From: Belnapia sp.
GTDB taxonomy: Bacteria; Pseudomonadota; Alphaproteobacteria; Acetobacterales; Acetobacteraceae
DNA length: 10,234 bases
Reading direction: 5' to 3'
Assembly: GCA_028291445.1 (NCBI GenBank)
Contig: JAQGIA010000276.1
Span: forward strand, 1-10,234
Part shown: piece by piece, positions 4,996 through 10,234 of the stretch
How the letters are laid out: each line of letters begins with the position of its first letter
How positions within the stretch are numbered: position 1 is the first letter of the stretch
Position numbers and translations under genes: made by a program
The notes under the pieces: generated by a model
Database searches by the model: none
What the model was told of the DNA's origin: nothing
The model's input: the letters and a program-made list of their open reading frames with translations, nothing else

Positions 4996-6627
4996 ATGGC
5001 TGAATCCGTCGTCCCCGCCGCTGCCGGGGCCTCCGTGCTGCAGCGGCTCGGTACCCTGCGGGAAGCGGCGGCAGCGACGCTGATGGGCGTGCAGTTGCGC
5101 CCGGTCGCGGCCAATCTCCGCGGCTTCATCGAAAGCGTGGCGGTCGATGCGGCCGGCGTCATCTGGGTCTGCGGCTGGCTGGCGCGCGACCAGCCACTGG
5201 AATTTCCGGCCATCGTATTCGATGGCAAGAAGCACGCGGCGGCGGTGTCGCTGACCAGCTTTCCCCGCAGCGACCTGCCGGCCCAGGCCCATGCGGTCTT
5301 CGGCGCCATCCTGGTGGATTGGCGGCCGCCCGCCGGTGATTTCGAGCTGTATATCTTCTTCGGCGAGGGGTTGGCCTTCTTCCAGCGCGGGATGAAACCG
5401 GTACGGGTGCTGGAGCCCAGCGCCGCCATGGAGCAGTTCGAGCAGATCCGCGGCAATTGCGACCGCGCCACCGCCCTGCCCCTGCAACGGATGATCACCT
5501 CGGCCGAAAGCTGGCTGCCGGAGACGGCGCGGGCCGGCGGCAATGCCCAGGCGAGCGTCGACCGCATTTTGCTGCTGCCCGGCTTCGGCGCCTTCGTCGA
5601 GGGCTGGGCGCTGAGCCCGACCAAGCGCGTCAACGGCTTCGCCATGAAATTCGGCGATACCGTCGTGCGGGCCGATCCGCAGGCGACCTACCACAAGCCG
5701 CGGCACGACCTGCGCGATACCTTCCCTGATATCGGCCCGCTGCTGGACCGCATCGGCTTCGTCGCCGCCTTCCGCGGCGCCATCGATGTCGAGGATGCCG
5801 GCGAGCCGATCCTGAAGCTGGTCTTCGCCGACGGCACCTCGGCCAACCAGCTGGTGCCGGCCAAGACGATGCGGCGGATCGGCCATTCGGCGGCGCCCGA
5901 GGCGGTGCTGGCGCTGTTTCCATCGCTGCGGCACGAGGGCTTCTTCGGCGATTTCGCCCGGGCCTTGCAGGCGGATGCGGTGGCCCGGCTCGGCGGCTGC
6001 GAGCCCTGGCGGGTAGCGCCGGCCCGGCGCGCGGTGGTGCTCGCGATGCCGGCCGACCGGAGCGACGCCTTCCTGCTGGCCGAGGAGCTGGGCCAAGCGG
6101 GTATCGGCGGCGATATGGGGCTGGTGCTGCTGGCCGAGCGCGGCGGCATCCGGCCGGAGATCCTGGCGATCTTCGCCGGGTTGGAGGCCAGGTTGGGCGT
6201 GCCGTGCAGCCTGTTCTTCATCGAGGACGCAAGCCACGCCCTGCGGACGCTGCCGCGGGCCTTGCAGGCGGTGGGGGCGGCGCGCTTCCTGTTCCTCGGC
6301 CCGGGCGTCTTCCTGGCGCCGGCCGGCTGGCGCGCGGCGCTGGCGGCCTTGGCGAAGGACACGGACGGGTTGCAGGGCCTCGATCTCGGGGAAGGCCAGC
6401 CGCCGGGCGCCGATGGCTTCGCCTGGAACACCGCCGGCCTCGCCGCGCTGCTGCCACGCCTGCCGGTCTTCCTCGGCGGGCGGCATGGCGACAACGGCCT
6501 GGGCCGGGCGCCGGGCGGGATGCAGGTGCTGGCGGCGCCCGGCTGGCGGATCGGCGAGGCGGGGGTCGGCTCGGCGCTGGCCGGCTGGGTCAACCGGGCG
6601 CTGGAGGCGGATGATGCCCGAGCGTGA
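4996..6627 (+). CDS. Uncharacterised glycan-locus protein: two beta-type domains plus GT-A-like domain lacking DxD
   Basis: The 543-residue protein was not recognised as a named family. Three parts can be seen. Residues about 44-135 and 189-282 look like two copies of one beta-rich domain: each has a G-W pair (CGWLARD at 59; EGWALSP at 202), a short basic/acidic motif R-x-D-L (RSDL at 91; RHDL at 236), and a closing aromatic segment (VFGAILVDW; GFVAAFRG). Residues about 344-540 resemble a GT2/GT-A glycosyltransferase fold: a strand RRAVVLAMPAD, helices, then ALRTLPRALQAVGAARFLFLG followed by PGVFLAPAGWRAAL, the place where GT2 enzymes carry the metal-binding DxD. Here it reads GPG (435-437), so catalysis is doubtful. 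It overlaps the GT4 gene by 14 bases and is probably co-expressed with it. It lacks a signal peptide. The start at 4996 has a poor ribosome site; longer in-frame starts are possible. Confidence 0.7.
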   Translation: MAESVVPAAAGASVLQRLGTLREAAAATLMGVQLRPVAANLRGFIESVAVDAAGVIWVCGWLARDQPLEFPAIVFDGKKHAAAVSLTSFPRSDLPAQAHAVFGAILVDWRPPAGDFELYIFFGEGLAFFQRGMKPVRVLEPSAAMEQFEQIRGNCDRATALPLQRMITSAESWLPETARAGGNAQASVDRILLLPGFGAFVEGWALSPTKRVNGFAMKFGDTVVRADPQATYHKPRHDLRDTFPDIGPLLDRIGFVAAFRGAIDVEDAGEPILKLVFADGTSANQLVPAKTMRRIGHSAAPEAVLALFPSLRHEGFFGDFARALQADAVARLGGCEPWRVAPARRAVVLAMPADRSDAFLLAEELGQAGIGGDMGLVLLAERGGIRPEILAIFAGLEARLGVPCSLFFIEDASHALRTLPRALQAVGAARFLFLGPGVFLAPAGWRAALAALAKDTDGLQGLDLGEGQPPGADGFAWNTAGLAALLPRLPVFLGGRHGDNGLGRAPGGMQVLAAPGWRIGEAGVGSALAGWVNRALEADDARA

Positions 6628-7876
6628 TCCCGGCCGCATCGCGGTGCTGTCGCATGTCCACCCGGCGCTGTCGCGCGGCGGGGCGGAGATCGCCGCCCAT
6701 GCGCTGTTCACCGGGCTTTGCGAGATCGGCGTCGATGCCATCTTCGTCGCCGCCTGCCCGGAGCAGGACCGCGCACGGCTACGGCTGGGCTCGGCGCGGG
6801 AGCGGGTGGTGCATGTCGATGCCGGCAGCTACGACCCCTTCTACCATATCGCCAGCCCCGAGGTGACGGCGCAGCTGGCGCGGATCGTCGAAGCCGATGG
6901 CATCCGGCTGCTGAACTTCCACCATTTCCTGAATTTCGGGGTGAACAGCCTGCGCGCGCTGCCGGTGCCCACGGTGCTCACGCTGCATGAATACCTGGCG
7001 ATCTGCCACCACTCCGGCCAGATGGTGACGCGGCCGGCCCGGACGCTCTGCCCGGCGTCGGCGCCCGAGGCCTGCGCCGCCTGCTTCCCCGAACGCGGCG
7101 CCGCCCGCTTCGCGATGCGCGAGCGCTTCCTGCGGGATGCGCTGGGTGGGCTCGGGGGCTTCGTCTCGCCCAGCCGCTTCCTCGCCGGGCGGATGGCGGA
7201 TTGGGGCCTGCCCGCGGCCCGGATCGCGGTGATCGAGAACGGGCTGCGCGACGCGGCGCCGCCGGCCCCACCTAGGAAGCCTGGGCCGAAACAGGCGGGC
7301 GAGGATCACTGGGTCTTCGGCTATTTCGGCCAGATCAACCCCTTCAAGGGGGTGGAGCTGCTGCTGGAGGTGGCGGCGCTGGTCGAGGCCGACCCGGCGC
7401 TGGCCGGGCGCTTACGCATCCGCATCCATGGGGTGATGATCGGCCAGCCGGCGGAATTCGTGGCACGCTTCGAGGCGGCCGTGGCGCGGCATCCCTGCCT
7501 GGAATTCGCCGGCCCCTACGACAATGCCGCGGTGGGACGGCTGATGCGGGACTGCGACTACGTCGTGGTGCCGAGCACCTGGTGGGAGAACTCCCCGGTG
7601 GTGATCCAGGAAGCCTTCCAGTCCGGCCGGCCGGTGCTCTGCGGCGACATCGGCGGCATGGCGGAGAAGGTGACGGATGGCGTCTCCGGCCTGCTGTTCC
7701 GCACCGGCAACCGGCAGGACCTGTTGCGGGCGATGCGGCGGGCGATGGAGCCGGGGGTGCAGGCAGGGCTCTGCGCCGGCATCCCCGCGGTCAGCGGCCG
7801 GGCAGCGATGGCCCGGGCCTATCTGGCGGCCTTCGCCGGCTTCGCCGCGGCAGCCGGGGCCGGGGCGCCGGGCTGA
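6614..7876 (+). CDS. GT4-family glycosyltransferase
   Basis: A 420-residue GT-B enzyme of family GT4, expected to move a sugar from an activated donor onto a surface glycan, polysaccharide or similar acceptor on the cytosolic side. Visible: the N-terminal glycine pair SRGGAE (20-25), the acceptor-domain core LLNFHHFLNFG (99-109) and TLHEYLAIC (123-131), the linker VSPSRFLAGRM, then the donor domain with FGYFGQINPFKGVELLLEV (235-253), FAGPYDN (298-304) and the EX7E motif in PSTWWENSPVVIQEAF (E325 and E333). A cysteine cluster C131, C146, C154, C157 lies in the N-terminal domain. The start at 6614 has GGAGG (6603-6607) six bases upstream; ATG 6611 directly before it is too close. The gene starts inside the preceding one, so the two likely form a translationally coupled pair. 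Donor and acceptor are unknown. Confidence 0.92.
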   Translation: MPERDPGRIAVLSHVHPALSRGGAEIAAHALFTGLCEIGVDAIFVAACPEQDRARLRLGSARERVVHVDAGSYDPFYHIASPEVTAQLARIVEADGIRLLNFHHFLNFGVNSLRALPVPTVLTLHEYLAICHHSGQMVTRPARTLCPASAPEACAACFPERGAARFAMRERFLRDALGGLGGFVSPSRFLAGRMADWGLPAARIAVIENGLRDAAPPAPPRKPGPKQAGEDHWVFGYFGQINPFKGVELLLEVAALVEADPALAGRLRIRIHGVMIGQPAEFVARFEAAVARHPCLEFAGPYDNAAVGRLMRDCDYVVVPSTWWENSPVVIQEAFQSGRPVLCGDIGGMAEKVTDGVSGLLFRTGNRQDLLRAMRRAMEPGVQAGLCAGIPAVSGRAAMARAYLAAFAGFAAAAGAGAPG

Positions 7877-7888
7877 AGTCGAGGCGCT

Positions 7889-7913
7889 GCCGCCCGGCTC
7901 AGGCCGGGATGGC
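7889..7913 (+). terminator. Weak candidate terminator hairpin after the GT4 gene
   Basis: CCCGGC (7893-7898) pairs with GCCGGG (7903-7908) around the tetraloop TCAG; GCC (7889-7891) and GGC (7911-7913) can extend the stem across bulges. It begins 12 bases after the stop codon. There is no T-run, so if it ends transcription it does so without the intrinsic signature; GC-rich chance pairing is equally possible. Confidence 0.25.
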
Positions 7914-8044
7914 CGCCGGCTGCGGCGTGGTGGGAAGCGCAGCGTCAGACCGTGCCCTGGGCCAGGCTCATCGCCGCGGTGCCCTGCCCCGGCTGCATCA
8001 GGCGTCGCGCCAGGCCGACACCAGGCCGCTTGCTGCCGGATCCT

Positions 8045-8280
8045 GCAGTGATCGGCCTGCGCCTGGCGGAAGGAGGTTATGGCACGGAGGCAACGAAGGC
8101 GCCCCGCACCGCCGGCGATGTCTTTACGTTACCGGCGATCCCGCTCGTCCGGCACCGGCCGGTGCCCCTGGCGATGGTTGCGTGTCCAAACCATATTCGC
8201 CCGATACCGTCATCGCCAACCTGTCGTCGCGGTGCGGCATCATATCCAGCCCGATCCAGACCTTCCCAACGCCGATTCTA
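8045..8280 (+). pseudogene. Probable decayed GNAT (RimJ/RimL-type) acetyltransferase remnant
   Basis: The stretch 7877-8324 (448 bases) has no intact gene. Within it, the frame from 8051 reads IGLRLAEGGYGTEATKA, close to the acetyl-CoA-binding signature of GNAT enzymes (pattern IGWRLA...GxGYATEAxxA), but some residues shorter between LA and the glycine. Later, in other frames, ANLSS and RHHIQPDPDLPNAD recall the family's C-terminal part (N-x-x-S, then basic-aspartate-proline segments). The pieces are in the right order but in different frames, which fits small deletions in a dead gene. The base composition here is also a little less GC-rich than in the neighbouring genes. The call is by eye; chance resemblance of the first motif remains possible. 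Confidence 0.35.
8151..8166. repeat. 16-bp perfect palindrome
   Basis: GGCACCGG followed directly by CCGGTGCC, a perfect inverted repeat with no spacer, in the gene-free interval before the convergent MFS gene. With no loop it makes a poor RNA hairpin, so it could be a protein-binding site or chance in GC-rich DNA. Confidence 0.6.
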
Positions 8281-8324
8281 CGGACTGGTCGTTGCCTGGT
8301 CTGACACGGGGTCCGCGGCGGCGA

Positions 8325-9584
8325 TCAGGCCGCCGCGGTGCGCCCTTCGGGGACCCGGGGCGGCACCACCTGCTGCGCCCCGCCCGGGGCACCATCCCGG
8401 CAGAACGCCGAGAATATCGCCCCGGCGAAGGCCGCGATCACCGCCACCAGCCACATCCGGTCGTAGCTGCCGGTCCGGTCGAAGATCACCCCGCCCAGCC
8501 AGGCCCCGGTGAAGCCGCCGACCTGGTGGCCGAGGAAGACCAGCCCGAAGATCGTCGCCAGCCAGCGGGTGCCGAAGTTGCGGGCGCAGAGCGCCACGGT
8601 CGGCGGCACCGTGCTCAGCCACAGCAGTCCCATGATCGCCGAGAAGACCAGCACGCTGGTGGTGGTCTTCTCCACCATCATGAAGCCGCCCATGAGCACG
8701 CCGCGCGCGGCATAGATGATGACCAGCAGCTCCCGCCGCTTCCACTTGCTGGAAAGCTCCCCGGCGGTCAGCGAGCCGAAGACGTTGAACAGCCCGATCA
8801 GGCTGATGGCGGCGGCGCCGACCCCGATCGGCAAGTGGCAGCTGGCGACGAAGCCCGGCAGGTGGACGGCCATGAAGCTGACATGCATGCCGCAGACGAA
8901 GAAGCCGAAGGACAGGAACCAGAAGGTCGGGTCGCCCAGCGCCCGGCGCAGCGCGACCCCGGCCTTCTCCTCGGCGGGGGCGCCGGCGACCGGCACGGCG
9001 GCCTGGTCGTTCAACGGCAGGGCGAGCGGGATCATCAGCAGCGAAACGGCGGCGATCGCCAGCATCGCCCATTGCCAGCCCGCCCCGGCGATGCCGAAGG
9101 CGACCAGCGGCACCACCAGGAACTGCCCGAAGGACGAGCCCGCGGTGCCGAGCCCGGTCGCCCGGCCGCGCAGGCTATCCGGCAGCAACCGGGTCAGGCT
9201 GGCCATGATGACCGGCATGCCGGCGGCCGAGACGGCGCAGCCCATGACGATACCGGCAAAGAAAGTGAACCAGAACAGCGTGCTGGACAGTGCCATGCCG
9301 AGCAGCGCGATGACCTGCAGCACGGCGCCGATCATGATGACCCGCCGGCCACCGATGCGGTCCGCCATCTGGCCCCAGATCGGCTGGGTGATGCCGTTGA
9401 CCAGCACCTGCAGGGCGATGGCGAAGGCGAAGCCACTGGCGCTCCAGCCCTGGGCCGTGGTCATCGGCGCCAGGAACAGGCCGAGGCTCTGGCGTAGGCC
9501 CATGGCCAGCGCGGCGGTGACGACGCCGCAGCCGAGCAGCAGGGCGACCGCCTTCTTGGTGCCGGGGGCAATGGGTCCGGGCAT
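8325..9584 (-). CDS. Major facilitator superfamily transporter
   Basis: A 419-residue inner-membrane carrier with about 12 hydrophobic segments in two halves. The first half includes AVALLLGCGVVTAALAMG, RQSLGLFLAPM and the MFS signature loop GQMADRIGGRRV between helices 2 and 3. A polar middle section (NDQAAVPVAGAPAEEKAG) marks the central cytosolic loop, and the second half begins at DPTFWFLSFGFFVCGMHVSF. The pattern RQSLG-LFLAPM with GWSASGFAFAIALQ is seen in carriers of monocarboxylate/oxalate-formate or CynX-like type, so an organic anion substrate is possible, but not shown. The start at 9584 (MPGPIAPGTKKA) has AAGGA eight bases upstream and puts a short basic tail before helix 1. It is divergent from the YqaA-family gene and converges on the GNAT remnant. 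No regulator gene lies nearby. Confidence 0.92.
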   Translation of the reverse strand: MPGPIAPGTKKAVALLLGCGVVTAALAMGLRQSLGLFLAPMTTAQGWSASGFAFAIALQVLVNGITQPIWGQMADRIGGRRVIMIGAVLQVIALLGMALSSTLFWFTFFAGIVMGCAVSAAGMPVIMASLTRLLPDSLRGRATGLGTAGSSFGQFLVVPLVAFGIAGAGWQWAMLAIAAVSLLMIPLALPLNDQAAVPVAGAPAEEKAGVALRRALGDPTFWFLSFGFFVCGMHVSFMAVHLPGFVASCHLPIGVGAAAISLIGLFNVFGSLTAGELSSKWKRRELLVIIYAARGVLMGGFMMVEKTTTSVLVFSAIMGLLWLSTVPPTVALCARNFGTRWLATIFGLVFLGHQVGGFTGAWLGGVIFDRTGSYDRMWLVAVIAAFAGAIFSAFCRDGAPGGAQQVVPPRVPEGRTAAA

Positions 9585-9794
9585 CGGGCGGGTCCTTGCA
9601 GGGTTTGGCTTGCCGACAGGGCATCGGGGCGGCTGGATTGGCATGAGAGCATTGCAGGGCACCGGGCGGCAACCGCGCCTGGCGCATGACGGCAACCGGT
9701 CCCTATGCATCCGCCGCAGAGGGAGGCACAAGTGGCGTGAATTGCGCCGAAGCCTGGGGCATGCGAAGGCCGCCCGGTTGTTCAGGGGACCCTT
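9585..9794. other. Divergent intergenic region between the MFS and YqaA genes
   Basis: 210 bases that must hold the start signals of two divergent genes. No -35/-10 pair is good enough to call on either strand. A plus-strand frame stays open across it but has no coding character or ribosome site. Confidence 0.5.
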
Positions 9795-10234
9795 ATGCTG
9801 CGTGCACTCTATGACCGCGTGCTGGCGCTGGCCGCACATCGCCGCGCGCCGGCCTATCTGGCCGGGGTGAGCTTCGCCGAGAGCAGCTTCTTCCCCATCC
9901 CGCCCGATGCGATGCTGATCCCGATGTGCGTCGCCCGGCCCGAGATGGCCTATCGCTACGCGGCCATCTGCACCGCCGCCTCGGTGATCGGCGGGGTGCT
10001 CGGCTATGTCATCGGCTATTTCCTGTTCGACGCGCTGGCCGCGCCGGTGCTCGCCGCCTACGGCTATGCCGATGCCATGGCCCGCTTCCAGGGCTGGTAC
10101 GACCAGTGGGGCGCGCTGGTCATCCTCATCAAGGGGCTGACGCCGATCCCCTACAAGATCGTCACCATCGCCTCCGGCGCGGCCCATTTCAACTTCGCGG
10201 TCTTCCTCGCCGCCAGCATCGCCACGCGGGGGGC
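9795..10234 (+). CDS. YqaA/DedA-family (VTT domain) membrane protein, N-terminal part (cut by right edge)
   Basis: The first 146 residues of an integral membrane protein of the DedA/SNARE-associated superfamily, YqaA branch. Landmarks are AGVSFAESSFFPIPPDAMLIPM (a re-entrant segment with the conserved F-x-P-x-P), an ASVIGGVLGYVIGYFLF helix with the glycine-rich pattern of the family, FQGWYDQWGALVILIKGLTPIPYKIVTIASGAAHF (second re-entrant half, with the family's T-P-I-P), and the start of another helix. DedA-family proteins act as undecaprenyl-phosphate or phospholipid flippases or in membrane-potential homeostasis; the YqaA role is less clear. The start at 9795 has AGGGGA (9784-9789) five bases upstream. 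The C-terminus and any downstream partner are outside the window. Confidence 0.93.
   Translation, partial: MLRALYDRVLALAAHRRAPAYLAGVSFAESSFFPIPPDAMLIPMCVARPEMAYRYAAICTAASVIGGVLGYVIGYFLFDALAAPVLAAYGYADAMARFQGWYDQWGALVILIKGLTPIPYKIVTIASGAAHFNFAVFLAASIATRG

Noticed and set aside
4747..6741. 664-codon minus-strand ORF opposite the glycan gene
   Set aside because: Antisense shadow with Arg/Gln/Gly-rich composition; the plus-strand frame has consistent domain structure and overlaps properly with the GT4 gene.
8079..9497. 472-codon plus-strand ORF starting after an AAGGAGG-like site
   Set aside because: The site is only two bases from the ATG, most of the ORF is antisense to the MFS gene with an Arg/Gly/Asp/His-rich shadow composition, and the first part falls in the decayed GNAT stretch.

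Overview
The window looks like chromosomal DNA from a GC-rich alphaproteobacterium. The style of the proteins (Bug-type solute receptor with a Tat-like leader, NADP malic enzyme, LipB, a YqaA/DedA membrane protein) suggests Acetobacteraceae/Rhodospirillales, for example a Roseomonas-like organism. This placement is inference from protein style and base composition; no species marker is present.

Left part (1-2340). The 5' two-thirds or less of an NADP malic enzyme gene (maeB) runs off the left edge on the minus strand. Then come a short non-coding stretch and a minus-strand tRNA-Leu(GAG) with encoded CCA. The apparent promoter of the tRNA lies across the start of the divergent lipB gene. lipB (octanoyltransferase) is followed by arsC (glutaredoxin-type arsenate reductase), with a 16-codon ORF joined to both by ATGA overlaps.

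Middle part (2296-4886). A three-copy 14-bp repeat sits at the convergent arsC/dadA junction. On the minus strand, a DadA-type FAD amino-acid dehydrogenase gene is preceded by a clear tandem glycine riboswitch, a plausible promoter, and a leader with two competing hairpins, one of which covers the ribosome binding site. Upstream on the same strand is a stand-alone periplasmic receptor of the tripartite tricarboxylate transporter (Bug/TctC) type. The glycine riboswitch on a DadA-like enzyme is the most informative regulatory feature: it suggests the enzyme serves glycine (or a glycine-linked amino acid) breakdown.

Right part (4996-10234). Two overlapping plus-strand genes form a small glycan module. 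The first is a 543-residue protein with two related beta-rich domains and a C-terminal GT-A-like domain that seems to lack a DxD motif. The second is a GT4 glycosyltransferase with an intact EX7E motif and a cysteine cluster. After them is a 448-bp stretch without an intact gene, holding what looks like a decayed GNAT acetyltransferase and a 16-bp perfect palindrome. A minus-strand 12-helix MFS transporter and a divergent YqaA/DedA-family membrane protein (cut by the right edge) close the window.

No CRISPR array, insertion sequence or phage gene was seen. The window is mainly ordinary core and accessory metabolism. The riboswitch-dadA unit, the glycosyltransferase pair and the GNAT remnant are the parts worth follow-up.
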